The notes under the pieces are model-generated. The model was given only the letters and a program-made list of their open reading frames with translations. It was not told the origin of the DNA and searched no databases. 64,000 bases of DNA from Sarcocystis neurona (Eukaryota; Apicomplexa; Conoidasida; Eucoccidiorida; Sarcocystidae). Within the stretch, counting starts at the first letter, position 1. Every line of letters starts with the position of its first letter. The translations under genes and the position numbers were made by a program. The stretch covers positions 3,493,452 through 3,557,451 of the forward strand of contig KL647294.1 in NCBI GenBank assembly GCA_000727475.1, read 5' to 3'. Positions 35,895-48,690 of this stretch are shown here, one piece after another.

Positions 35895-38800
35895 CTGCAA
35901 AGGACATGCGGCGTGATTTGCGTATAGCAGCACCAGCAGGACACAGGGAGTGCGGCAGGAGGAGGGAATCACAAACGGAGTGCTTCATTTCTTTTACTTT
36001 CTGAAACACGTTGATACCCACACATGTACATACAGATTGTTGACGAGAGACCCGATGCACCATACATATGTATATATATGTATATCTGCACGTTAATCGA
36101 TCTAGAACATTGGATGATGAAGGGAGGCTTTACAAGTGTATATATATATATGTAGTTTGTTGAACACTGAGCAGCTGAGATACACGCGTCACGACAGATG
36201 GAAGACGCTACATCAATTGGTGCAAGGCGAAACTTCTACACGTACACACACGCCGTACACGCACACGCAACCCACGCACACATCCGCCTGAAGTTCTTTT
36301 TACACCGCCGCAGCGGTGCCTTCATTGCAGCTAGATTTCTAGAACTTCAAAAACAAACATGAGATGGCATAATCTGCCGCCTGCGCAGGAAGAACAACAC
36401 GCCTTCTATAGCTGGGGAATTCAGCGTACACCAGCTGTACCTGGACAGACAGAGAGACGTGCAGATCTTCGTACACCTGCGTACGCGTGATACGTGTGTG
36501 CCTGTGTGGATACATAGATTTGTTTATGTGCACAGGTACACTCAACTCCCCTACATTTCCACATACGTACGCACACGTACGCGCAGGTTAGACATACACG
36601 TATGAAGTGCGTACATATTTGGATAATACGTGTATACACGTGCATACATACCTGTATACGCATGAACCTACATACGTATACGTTTTCACCTATCCTATCT
36701 ATCTGTGTATAACTCACTGCGTGTCTATCCTGTATCCACATATATTCTAGATATCTACCTATCTATATGTCCGTCTATCTACATCTGTCTATCTATCCAT
36801 ACGTATATCAGTATATAGGAGTATATATATCTGTCTATATCTACACGTGTCCATCTGTGTACTTGTATATCTTTCTATATGTGTAAATCTTTTACAGGGG
36901 GTACGTATACAGGTGTACACAAGTGCACACACACACGTGCGCGCGCGTTCACGCACTCGTGGACATCTGAAAATGCCTGGATAGCGTATACAGACACACA
37001 AAAGCGTAAATAAACACTCACACACACACACACCGATACAGAGGTACACAGGCGCATATACGCACATACACATATATACGTGGACTGTCACACGAATGTA
37101 CGTACACATAGAGAAAGATATGTAGCCACGCACTCGGGCCTGCACAGTTTTGTACACTCGAAGTTCCGGAAGAACGCACGTAGGACCTCATGTTTACACC
37201 TTACGATATACGCAAAATTGTTTCCCTATGTGCATCCCACATATATATATATATACATATATATGTGTGCGTAGCCACGCGTACAACTGTATCTGCATGT
37301 GTGCGTGTATATACCTTTTTTCAGCAGGATGTCTGCTTCGGTTTTACTGGCGTAGAGCAGTGTGAGAGAAGTTCCATCAGAAGGATTGTTCAGAATTGCA
37401 TTTATCAACTGGAACATCGGGGTGATGCCTGTTCCTCCGCTCAACATTCCCACTCTTTTCGTCGGAGGCAACAATTTTCGGGAGACCGAGAAGCTGCCGT
37501 TCCCTAGATACTCGATTTTCCTGTTCGAAGACGTGAAAGAGAAGGGAGAAGAAGGAAAGAGTAACTGGGAAACCAAGACATGTACAAAAATACGTGAAGC
37601 GTGATACACGTTTAAGTTCCCCGTGCAAGCAAATACTTACTTATACATATACATGTATATATATGTATATAGATAGATAGATACATGGAAGAAGCGGTTC
37701 TCAGCCAGTGGTTGCCGGTGTAGCGGGCAGACAAACGCAGAGACAACTGCAGAGGTGCACAGAAGAAGTGGAAAGGTAAATAATCTAACAGGATCACCGT
37801 ATTCATCGCAGAAAGGAAACTACAGATACACACCTTACATATAAATATATATACATATATGTGCAAATGTAGGTATAACTACATTCGCAGTCGATGCACG
37901 ACTAGCGACGGTAGGATCAAAAGCCAAGGGGAAGAAAGAGACACGCACCTGATGACATGGCAGCATCTTCGTTTGCGCGCGGAGTGCAGGACAAAAACAC
38001 GTAAAGAAGAAAAACACGTATACTCATACTGAAGGTTTAGAGGTAGGAAAAGTTGAGGCTGCACCAGAGAAACAGTAACATGACAACAAGAGAAAACCCA
38101 CAAGGAGAGACAAAGAACGGGAAACAACGGAGACGCCACTTATGCATGTATGGGAAAGCTTATGCATATATATATGCATATATATATATATATATGTATA
38201 CGTATGTGTTTATGCACACGCATACGCGCGCTCAGATGTTCAATTTAAAGCCAGAGATACACAACCAACATAATACATGTACATATATAAATATATATAC
38301 ATACGTATTTACGTCCGCAAATTCACAACGACTTACACGCATACACGCATTTACCGTGTATATATATATAAATATATCAACTTTCCAACTGTGTATGTGT
38401 GTGTGTGTGTACATCACAAAGGTGTCTGTTTGTGTGTATCCGAGCCTGTCATGTGTATGCACGTGCACCTGCCGTGTGCACATACAGGAATACAGAGAAG
38501 CAAGCGTAGATCTATTTCCCTCACACAAGTATGTAGAAAGCTTACCCTACAGGTCCTTGGACGTCTATATACTGCCCCGGCTGCAGCGCATGCAAATACT
38601 GCGACATTATTCCTCCCTCAGGATAGCGGGCGTCTTCTCCTTTTCGATAAACTTTGATAACCAGGTCCACGTACCCCTTAAATTCATCACCAGTTACCGG
38701 AGTATATTTCCTTTCAATTTCTTCTTTTTTCACCGCTGCTGCTGCAGCTGCAGTGCTGCTGCGGCCTTCGCCGCTGCTGTTTCTGCATCAGCGTCCAACA

Positions 38801-38907
38801 CACAAATACCTAGAAACACAGCAACAAAGTTGCCTTCATGAAAGAGGAAGCTAGTTGTGTGCAAAGTCTGTCTCCAGGTACATCGAGCTATACATATATA
38901 CGTATAC

Positions 38908-38941
<34 letters not shown>

Positions 38942-40314
38942 GTACACACATATGCAGGAGGTACGTGCGCATATCGTTGGGCACAAATAGACGTGTGCAC
39001 ATCTATTTATCTACCTTTGTATATGTATTTGTGTGTACGTGAACAGCAATTTATAGGACGTTTATCTAACAGTTCTACCTTTAAAAATCAGTGCTCTTAT
39101 GTTCGTTGTTCAGTATTGCATGCGTGACAAAACATCAAGCGTTCCAGGATTTGCATTCACAGACAGATATACGCGTGATGTATATACGTACGGACACATG
39201 GACAGGTGTACGGGTGTCTGCAGATGTGAGCAGCAGTGGTGGGACACGTAAATATACATGCGCGGTATACAAGTACATGTGTGTATACCCATTTGTACTA
39301 AGCAGGAGTTGTAGCAGCAGCAGGACTCAAAATGAGTTACCCAGGAATGTACGTGTGTATGCTCATTCCAGGCGCGCATATATACATATATATATACACA
39401 CATCACACGCACACACACACGCATACACAGACACAGACACACTGACACCCACACACCCACCAGTACACACATATAAATACGTATTCATTTACAAATAAAA
39501 ACGTCCAGATCCTATGGCCGTGTGCATCTCTCCTGTATCCTCTTCACACTTTTGCGTATCACCCAGAAAAAGAGATACGCATACATCTGTGTGTGCGCCG
39601 CTGTTGCCCTACGGACGCCATTCTGGTGCACGCGTGCCTTTTGTATATGCCTATACGTAAAAGTGATAGGCATACACAGACGTATACGTGTACATGCACA
39701 TATATATATATATATACATTCACGCATGCGGGTTGTCTGCATATGTGCCTTTTCTTCCTTTTTCTGCAAGAGACACACAGACGTATACGTGTACGTGCAC
39801 ATATATATATATATACACACACATATGTATTCAGGCGTGCGGGTTGTCTGCATGTGTGCCTTTTCTTCTTTTTTTTTTGCGAGGGAGTACTGTAGCGTCA
39901 AGGTGCGTACCCCTGAGCGGGTGATGGTGCTCCTGCAAGGGGAGAGGAAGCATCGGCAGGAGCAGCAGCAGCAGGAGCAAACAGCTTCAGATGTTTTCCA
40001 ACGGGGAGTCCGAGAATCTGGTGGGGATGCTCGAGAGAAAATCTAAATCTGTGAGTATCATGGGATATGGCGTGTTTCTCTTCGAGACGCATTTTTTTGC
40101 GACTCTTATCTAAAAAGAGCTGAGGAGGAGCCAGAGCAGAAGAAGCTTCGAGAACAACTGCACCAGGGGTCGTTTCTGCTGCAGCTCCTACAGAGGAACT
40201 TCCTGCAGCTGCCGGAGGAAGGAAGACTCGCGCTTGCCGCTCCACACGACGACGCAGCAGAAACAGCATGCACAGCACCCCTCCCACTGCGGCAGTGGCT
40301 GCAACAGAAATCAC
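35653..40314 (-). CDS. NADH-cytochrome b5 reductase, membrane-anchored, four exons
   Basis: Spliced reading on the minus strand: 40314-39911, 38782-38546, 37520-37315, 35894-35653. Total 1,089 bases, 362 codons plus TAG, all phases consistent. The N-terminus is a transmembrane anchor ([20 protein letters not shown] followed by RRR), which suggests an outer-membrane or ER location facing the cytosol. Residues 159-165 RKYTPVT are the FAD-binding RxY[ST]xx[ST] motif. GGIMSQYL (191-198) is the second flavin loop. GGTGITPM (242-249) and CGSPVMV (336-342) bind the nicotinamide nucleotide; the C-terminus [14 protein letters not shown] is typical. The enzyme moves electrons from NADH through FAD to cytochrome b5, for lipid desaturation and related redox steps. 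Oddities: an Ala/Pro/Ser-rich insertion (about residues 115-152) before the FAD motif, and CGSP in place of the usual CGPP. The gene is convergent with the DegP-like gene. Confidence 0.92.
35895..37314 (-). other. Cytochrome b5 reductase intron 3
   Basis: 1,420 bases starting GTATAT on the minus strand. It has a CTAT/CTAC cluster at 36690-36800, a (CA)n run at 37016-37033 and TA runs near 36065-36085, 36138-36152 and 37240-37262. No exon-like sequence was recognised. Confidence 0.65.
37315..37520 (-). CDS. Cytochrome b5 reductase, exon 3: start of NADH domain
   Basis: The acceptor is CGAACAG|G (phase 2). It encodes [12 protein letters not shown], then the nucleotide-binding loop [19 protein letters not shown], then [17 protein letters not shown], as in the family (LLFANQTEKDILL). 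The donor is AAAAAAG|GTATAT, phase 1. Confidence 0.9.
37521..38545 (-). other. Cytochrome b5 reductase intron 2
   Basis: 1,025 bases starting GTAAGC on the minus strand. It contains (TA)n runs at 38165-38195 and near 37650-37670, a (GT)n run at 38393-38410 (plus strand), and otherwise AT/GT-rich sequence. No coding signal. Confidence 0.65.
38546..38782 (-). CDS. Cytochrome b5 reductase, exon 2: FAD-binding core
   Basis: The acceptor GCTGATGCAG|A at 38783 is the only site I found whose phase fits exon 1; the CAG-repeat AGs further in are all out of phase. The exon opens with NSSGEGRSS and an Ala run, then [14 protein letters not shown] with the FAD-binding Arg159, then [18 protein letters not shown] and YIDVQGPVG. 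The donor is GTAGG|GTAAGC, phase 2. Confidence 0.85.
38783..39910 (-). other. Cytochrome b5 reductase intron 1 with a 101-base tandem duplication
   Basis: 1,128 bases on the minus strand. On the plus strand a unit beginning ACACAGACGTATACGTGTAC at 39674 repeats from 39775 (period 101). Each copy contains a (TA)n run, then GCGGGTTGTCTGCAT and a TGTGCCTTTTCTTC tail; the second copy runs to about 39885. A further (TA)n cluster lies at 38890-38945 and CA/GA-rich repeats at 39395-39450. Confidence 0.65.
39911..40314 (-). CDS. Cytochrome b5 reductase, exon 1: anchor and start of FAD domain
   Basis: ATG at 40314-40312, followed by the transmembrane anchor, an Ala/Ser-rich stalk, and then the domain start ([41 protein letters not shown]). 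It ends in Ala-rich sequence. The donor is TCAGG|GTACGC (phase 2); the unspliced frame stops at 39898. Confidence 0.87.
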
Positions 40315-43300
40315 ACGAGAATATACTGCAAGACAGCGCCAATGTTATGCTACCACTTGCAGCAAGGGGACGTATTATCGAGCAGCACACGCGCCACAGC
40401 AGCAATGGCGGCAGCACGCACCATCAGACAGAAGCAGGCAAACCGACGATGACGGGGCATGCAGCGGGGAATTGCGTGTCGGTATCATCCGCACACACAG
40501 ACAAGGATATCAGCAGATATACACATGTTCTCGTAGAAGTCTGTGCAAGCGTACACGCGTGTCACACAAAGATAAATGTGATAGGGGAGATAGAGTAGGA
40601 CAACGCTACGCACGTAGTAGTGATGTGCACGCCGTCACGATCAAACAGAGCCAGGAGGAGCTGCAGACGTGCGAACGGGTAGGCGATGGGACGGATATTA
40701 TTGCGGCTGGGTGGTCGAAAAAAGAAGATATTTAACAAGGCGGCGTTAAAATGTGCTGTTCGAAAAAAAAAGTGCAGCAGAGAGACGCGAGGCACACTCT
40801 CTTCAAAAAACGGCCTCACATAAGAAAAAGAGGAAACGCAGTGTTCTGAGGTATTGCTCCTTGTCGATTGCATAGCATTTAGCTTTTTCCACTGCGGCTG
40901 CACAAATTTATGTTTGTGGCGTCACTCTCGAAGCAGCCCTACAAGTAGACGCCTCCGTGATTCTACCGATGCTGGCTATGCGTGGCTACACTAATTTCTC
41001 AATCGCTCTGCCTTATTCTGCATATTCGTACAAAAAAAGACCACGCGCTCGCCTACTGACACTTGGTCGAAACTCAATTTCACAGCGTACAACTGTGTAA
41101 GGTTTTCTGTACCCACATTCTTAAAATTGCACATATATGCCAACATTGTAGCCGTGCTCGCACTCTCCTTTGCCCCGTATACTCACAAAAAGGCAGACAC
41201 GTTGTCGTCCTCATAGACACACACGCAGCAGACTGTACGAAGAAAAGCTGTAGACCCATGGGGTGTGCCGTATGGAAACAGACTGCGGGTCTAACACGCG
41301 CACACAAAAGGAGACCTACCAAAAGGACACATAGGGCCACGCGAACGTCCCGACTACGGAGCGAACGACGACTTGGAAGCACCGCATAAACAGCCGCAGA
41401 TACACGAAACGTTCAACTGTGACAAACGTGGAAGTTGTAGACGTTGAAACGACTCCTTTGCAGCTCTCCAAAGCAAGCGGGACACACTTCCACTCCAACG
41501 TACCCGTCTGTGTATGTTTGTGTGGGCACAGAACCAAAGAAGGAACCGGCATCAGGACAGTGCAGCAAAAGTAAAGCACGAATTGCACGAACGTTTGCAC
41601 GCCACAAACAAAGAGACCTGCCTATCTACCAGGTATAAGTGCAACAACAACAGAGAAAAACGGTCCCCTACAAGCAGCTGACTCTACACCTCAAAGTGGC
41701 ATTAGAGCTCAAAACACACGCCTTCACATACTAGCGGAGTTGCACACCAGGTGAAGTGTAGAGGTCACTTGTTAAGTGTTTATCTAAATTCCTACATTTT
41801 CCAAGCGCCTACGAAAACAGCACGTCTGCCACGAACACCCAGATAGTCGTGTGCGTGCACGTGCAGTCAGCAAAAGGAGGGCTCTTCCATTAGTACACAT
41901 GCGTCATACGGGTGTGAGTGCGTTGTCACGCCCCTACAGCAACCGTCTACACACGGGGGTGTATATACACGTATGCGCGTACACATCTGGAATACGCACT
42001 TGCATGTGAATGCGCGTGTAACTATGTGATCTCTATGAGACTTTCACACATCTGTGTGTGCACCCAGACAAGTGTAGCTTTTCATATAATTCGACAGCAC
42101 AAGATGCTGACGGGAGCGTTTCCACACACATACGTACGTATCTACATATATATATGTCACCGGAGTAACAACCGAATTGCTTCGTAGATAGCACATACAC
42201 CTACACGTATATACTGGGCGATAACTGGAGCACTCGACAATTAGAAGGTACGTAATACAACAGCAGACCATATACCTGCGAAAAGGGGAAGAGTGATTAC
42301 GGAGTTGACCACGTTGAAACGAGGCGGTCGAGCCTCTGCAGTTTGCTCCATGCTAACTTTTGTTAGTGGGTGAAGCTTTTTATGTCAAGTAGAACGTAAG
42401 AATAAAAAGGGACGTCCTGGAAAAAACACACAGGAAATGGGAAGAAATGGTGCAAAGCAAGGAGAATGAAATTTAGTCGACGAGCGACAAGTTAAAAACT
42501 GGAAAACTGGGGACAATTCTACACAAGAGCAGTCTTCTATTCAATGCGAGTAGCTGACGAAGCACAACACCGGGCACACCTGCTCGCTGAGGCGCCCTTC
42601 ATAGAAAACATTCCTTAGCAGGAATCACATGTGATGATTAAGAAAGGGATTTTAGAAGAAGTGAGATACTGCGGGTGAAGGGAAATGCGACAAGAAACAG
42701 CAGAAGGGAACAGGTAAATGGGAGGCTGCAAACGCGGCATCGTACAAAAGACCTATTCGAGCAAACACATGGCACCGATATACGGATTGGCAGAGGAAGA
42801 CTGACAAAAGCTCTTTTCCCAGAGGCCAAACACAGAAAGTGAATGTAAGGAAAAATAGGTAATAAGTGAAGAAGTCATCCTGCTTCTGACCGAGGAAGCC
42901 TTAAGTGGGACAAGTAGGCGGCTCATCGTCTTAAGGCTCCCCACAGATATCGTTCTATCTACCTACCTACCCACACGTATTCATCTGTAGACATATGTGC
43001 GTATATGCAGGTTATTAGATACACACGTGTGTGGCCGTGCGAGCGCGCGTGCGTCTCTTTCTTTCCACATATATATATTTATATATTTGTTTGTATGTGT
43101 ATAGACACATATATATCTTTATATTTTTCTATATATATATATGTATGAGTGAATGCACGCGCTTTTAATTTCCTGTTGTGTGCCTGTATGAGGAGCGTTC
43201 CTTACGATACAAAGATACGAGCGAGACAAGCAATTCCAGGCGTCTCTGCTAGTTGAGGGTAATATCACTGTGACAACGACAGACTGTCAGCGCCGCGCTA

Positions 43301-46300
43301 TCAACACAAATGCTTTGCTGTCAGGGTTTGTCGTCACTGCCTTCGGGCAAGTGGTCGAGACCAAAATCATTCCTGCTGTACCACACCTGCTAGTCGGACA
43401 AACAACGTTCACTTCAGAAACGAATTCAAGAGTAGCATTTCGAGGATTTTTTCATGACCTCCCTCTGCATAACAGATGCCTTTACTGAATGGGCCGTATG
43501 TGCTCAATATACGCCATTACACGTATGTACGTATGCACACACGTGTGTGCAGATTAGAAGGTGAATGCGTCGGCTCTCCGCTTCGCGTGCCTTGTTCCCC
43601 CACCACCTTGTGACACACTTCCCTTGATGGCCTCGAATTACCCCGGCAACTTTGGTTGTCGTTGCTCTCTTCGCACATTGTGGATTTAAGAAGCATTGCT
43701 CTGCTTCGCATTCAAGTGTACACACACCTTAGAACAGATCGCTTACAAGTATATATGTATATACCCATGCACACATCACGCGGGCCATCGTCCTTTGTTA
43801 AGCAATGTACGCACACCCCAACTGCGGTATGTAGCAAAAGCTCGTTTTCATCTCGCCTCAGTAGAAAATGTGCTAGCTATCCTTTTCACCAGTACGTTCG
43901 AAGATGCCTGTGCATCTCAGGTGCTTGCTGTCTTCATCAGTCGGTTACGTACAACCGCCTGCCCTAGTATGTACACCTCACTCCCAAAATAATGTTCGAC
44001 TGTGCAACGCTTACATCAAGAGAGACTTGCTCTCGTTTGGCGTTGAGTGTAGAAACACTGCGCCTTGACTAGATGGTAAAGGAGAGCCTTCCACTTCGCG
44101 CAGGTGATCAAGAATTCGAGTCCTCTTTGTCCGTCGGGTGTACGTAAGCCCCACCTACGGTAGCGGGAAGGAGAGGCGCCGGTGTCTGTGCGGACCGCAC
44201 CACGTATGATACACTCGTGTGCCCCTAGTTTCATCGAATAGGGGAAATGTTTCGTCCCCCTTCAGCTACTCCGGCAGAAGATCTCACTTTCGTTGCACAT
44301 TTCTCAAAAGACAGACACGGCCACCCCGTGTGTTCGCCACCGTGTGCACGTGCGACCTTTGCGGAGACCAAGACAACGCGTCTGCCTTCGGTCTTTGCCC
44401 GCCGTTCGTGTACGAACGTTCGATTGCTACCGGGCGGGGGCGGTACAATTTCACGTTCAATATTCAAAAAGAAGCACAACTAGTTCCACGTCACGTATTT
44501 TTGTCTCGCACGCTTTAAACTAGCTGTCCCCCGCAGTTCCCGACGTGACCTTGCTCAGACCGAGTTTCTTCACGTCTGACTGGAAGCTCGCACTTTCGTG
44601 CGTCTTTTTGCTTGACGGGGGAAGGTTTCCTAGTTGAAGTGAAAGCATTTTCCCCCTCATTACACCGCACGGCTTGCAATGCCGGTTTTCCCCGCATGTA
44701 AAAGCATGAAGTGACACAACTGCGTCGTCTGTTTCCTGACAGCTACGCATTACATCCACAAACTCTTTCCTCGTGGCTCGCCTTGGCTCGCAGATCAACC
44801 TATAAAACCTTGTATACATCATAAAACTGGACACATACTTGCATCTACGTACCGTCATACAGGTTGTAGCACTGCGGTGGTCCTGAGGTTTGTTTGTCTT
44901 GGCTGGACGGCGTCTTCCTCGCCCGCCACCACCTCGATGCACACGATGCTGCCGACTCTACCGTGCATGCGGTATTTCGGAAGTAATACTACGGCGGTCG
45001 TAAACTATTGTTCAAAATGTACAAATGGCGCATGTGTGTTTGGTGTACTTTTTAAGAGACTTTCCTTGCAGCATTTTTTGAGGAAGTCAGGCGCTTCAAA
45101 GGGGTCGGATGTGCGTACTGCATCTACCTGGTGTTCCGTGATTCATAAAGGTGCACACGGTGTATTCAGAGTACGTAACGATAGAATTATTTCACTTTTC
45201 TTCCGCTTTTGAACGAGAATTCCCTGTATGTTTTTGTCTAAAGGGTTCGGGGTTTCAAGGTGCGTTTGCACCTCTTAGCTCACGTGTGTGCAAGCTTCTT
45301 GTACCACTGCAATGACCTCCGCACACTGCCGTGCTGTGTGCCCGCACCACCAGGCGTGGTCGTCTTCTGGTTGCAGCTCTATGTTTCGACTTCCTCCTTT
45401 GTTCTTCATCATAATCACTGTTTCACCCATGTTCGTCCGGTTCTAAACAGGAAACACCTATAAACTCTTGAATTGTCCCTTCCTTGTCCTGTCACCCCTT
45501 TCCGCTGCATCTGCTTGCCTCCAACAGTGACGCAGAAATGGAACGTGGAACTATGCATCTATATTTAAATATATACGTGAGTGCGCTCCTACAGAGGCGC
45601 GATGACAGGCGGACAGAAGTAGGATCCCTGTGTATACGGCTTCGCACGAAAGAATGTCTCGCGGAACACTCCGCATGTTCTCTGCCTGCCCGTTCCGATA
45701 CTATATTTGCCCTACCGCAGAATGAGTTGGAAAAGTAGATCCTCGCTTGGGTGTTAGAAATGCAGCTCGGCACTATGGTACGTGTGCACACTCAATGGAA
45801 GGCAACTACGTGGCACCGCAGAACGCATCCTTCCTTTCTGCGTACATAGGATGTGAGCCACAAATGTGTATTGTGAGTTCGCAAATCGGTCCACCCACTT
45901 CGACGTTTCATTAATCCGTCCTTTCGATTTCTTTGTTACGAGAATGTAGTAGATCTGTTTCTGTGTGTACTGGCTAATTGTTTTGGCCTTGCGCGCCTTG
46001 TTCCACGCTTGACTTGTAAATACTCACCGCTCCATCTCTTGGGTACCGTTGTGCTGTCTAGCAGAGCAGTGCAGTGCTATGACCTAAAGTACACCAACAC
46101 CCCGTACGCTTTTGTTTACCGCCTTGGAACTGGTATACCAATGAGGGACAGAAAATGCGTTACGTTTCTAAGGCAATCGTCTTCTTGGCCCCGATAAAGG
46201 GGAGAGTACAAGAAACCTATTTTTCATATCCGTAACCTTCCATTCGGCAGCAGTACTGTCTCTTTGAATAGCGTAGCAGGCAGACTGTTTTGTTTTGACT

Positions 46301-48690
46301 GTGACTTCATCAACTCTGAGGACGAAAACATGCTCAGTTTCACCCTTGGTGTGACGCTCTGCTCACCTTTTCTCATTTCTACGCCCCCCTTGCCCTACTT
46401 CTTTTTTCTCGTTCCTCTTCGTTGTCCTCCTGCCCACCCGGAAACATCCTTAAGACGTGTCTCCGCGTTTTCACGAGTCTAACCCTTCGTCTCTTGGTGA
46501 GGATAACACTGGAAAATGGACACGTTACTCCCTACATTTGCATTTATCATATGCAGGTGCCTCTTTTCTATCGTTTTTTCTTCCATCTGCTAAATCCTTG
46601 ACTCGAAACTGTCAGAGGTACAGCTTCCAGCGAAAATGGCGCTCCACGCTGCTTGTCCAGCTTTTTCTAAATTCTTAGTTCCACTGGGGTAGGTAGAACT
46701 AAGCTTGCTGCCGTAATAGTAGAAGGCGCTTCTTAGAAGGTGTTGTTGGAGCACGGGCGACGAGCACCCACCACAGAGACGCCTGTTGTAGAGTGAGCAT
46801 TTCAAAGACTAGCACCATAGGTGAGCTGCCTCAGTTGCATTAATAAGAAGCACCTGTCCCGAGGAAAGATATTAGGAGAGAAGAAAAGCGTGAATAGGTT
46901 GCTGTAAGGTGCCTTTCCGCAACGTTTTATGAAACGTAGCTGGAGAAGAAGAATGTGTCACATAGGATAATGGGGTCTAAAAGATGCCATACAATCTTTT
47001 ACGACGAAGCAGCCGTTACAGGAGGACCCGGTTGGAAGGGTGAGGTGGTGGAGGGGGCTTAAATATTCAGCAGGAGCGACAGTGTTAAGTAAGAGACTGC
47101 AGTGAAGAAGCTTTACTTTGCCGTAGCACCTACAGAGAAGGCGTATCAGTTTAAAAGACGCAGGAAGCGCCGAAACAAACCTCTAGAAATAAGCTGTTAT
47201 GAGAACAAGAAAGTATAACTGTACACGTGTGTCTACATTATACAGCAATTACACGTGTAAGGCAAGTTTTTGTAGGGGAGGGCAGCGTGTAAGGCGCTGC
47301 TGCCGTATCAGTATGTCTATAAATAAGGCAGACACCTACTACACGCATTCTGTAGAGTTTTGTTGTTGGCTGCTGGCGCAGTTGCTGCTCTAAGAGAGAG
47401 ATGCTTCATATGTGTGTATATGGACTTAATATGTGTGTATATGGACTTACACGTACATCGTGTATACACAGGCACCATATAGTACAACGCGGTGTCTACA
47501 ACTATGTGTGTCTATATATATATATGTACACGTACCTCCGATGGCTAGCGGTAGAAACTCGACGACGGGGGAAACGCAGCCGTAAGAGGAGGTGCTATAT
47601 AAGAGGAGCCACCGACTATATATATAGTAAGTGATTATCCAAATATGTGTGGACATCTGTATGTCAGTACGCCCACATAAAATACAAGTGTGTAGATAAA
47701 TACCCATGCATGTGTAAGCGTATACATCTATATACGTACGTATACATATCTGCAAACGTACGCATGCAGTAGATATGCATATATGAATACGATGTACGTG
47801 CGAATACACGTAGAAGAATTGATCGTGCAGAAGCCTTCTATACACACAAATATGCGTATATATACACACACACACACACGTGCACAAGCTCATTCAAAGA
47901 GTCTCTCTCTATGGAGAGAAACTGCTGTTGCACAAACAGGTCGACCCCTGTAAACTCTGCTGCTGTTGAGGAATGCTCAACAAGGCCGCGAACGTGGAGG
48001 GAGAGCTGCCGCGTTTCTCTCTGACGCCGTCTGCACCCCTGGAGATATATCGATGCACACACGGATTGACTCCTGTACATATCTAGACATATATATGCAT
48101 ATACCTATGCCATACACACGTAGTTGCTTATGCGTAGACACATCTGCCTACATCGGTATGCGCGTACACCTATGCATACACGCATCTACGTAAGCAAGAA
48201 TACATACACGTGTATGTGTATGTTATTGCCTACGTCAGCAAATATAAATGTATATGTGTATATTGTATATGTACACGTGTCTACATGCACACACACACAA
48301 GGGTACGTGAAAATGAGCGGAAGGAGTACTTGCGTGTAGAGGTGTTGCTGCAGTTGCTGCATGCGTGCCTTCTACGAGCTGCTAGAGAAGAAGAAAATGA
48401 CGAAAAGTGGAGATGGAGAATGACGTGAAACTGAGGCGAGGAAGGGATAACGAACAGTGCAACCGAGCCACCGTTTCTGCTGTTGCTGGGTAGTGCTGGG
48501 TAATTAAGCTGCAGAGGGCAGATGCAGCCCACCTGCTGAGCCCGCAGCAGCAGCAACAGCAATACAAATAGAGTGCTGCTACCCAACGCACAGCTACATT
48601 CCGCAACAGAAGTGTTGCACCTGCTGCCGCTGTTGCTGCGTCTCCTCTTTCGGCAGCACAGAAGCTGCAGGCACCGGCCCCGCTCTCGTT
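40315..48690. other. Long gene-poor region between the divergent b5 reductase and giant genes
   Basis: Bases 40315-40750 carry CAG-type triplets and are probably the b5 reductase leader. Bases 40750-47200 are mostly non-repetitive with many short frames. Examples are 140 codons at 44942-44520 minus, starting MHRGGGGRGRRRPAKTNK, and 72 codons at 43270-43488 plus; none belongs to a family I know. TA-rich patches occur at 43066-43145 and 47510-48300. With 8.4 kb and no gene it may hide fast-evolving multi-exon genes. Confidence 0.4.
47408..47449. repeat. Perfect 21-base tandem duplication
   Basis: ATATGTGTGTATATGGACTT followed by A occupies 47408-47428 and is repeated without change at 47429-47449. 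Confidence 0.95.

Noticed and set aside
44064..44124. tRNA-like signals: a box A-like segment near 44066 and AATTCGAGTCC resembling box B at 44113
   Set aside because: The T-arm stem around TTCGAGT does not pair (AAGAA against CCTCT) and no acceptor stem could be formed, so no tRNA is called.
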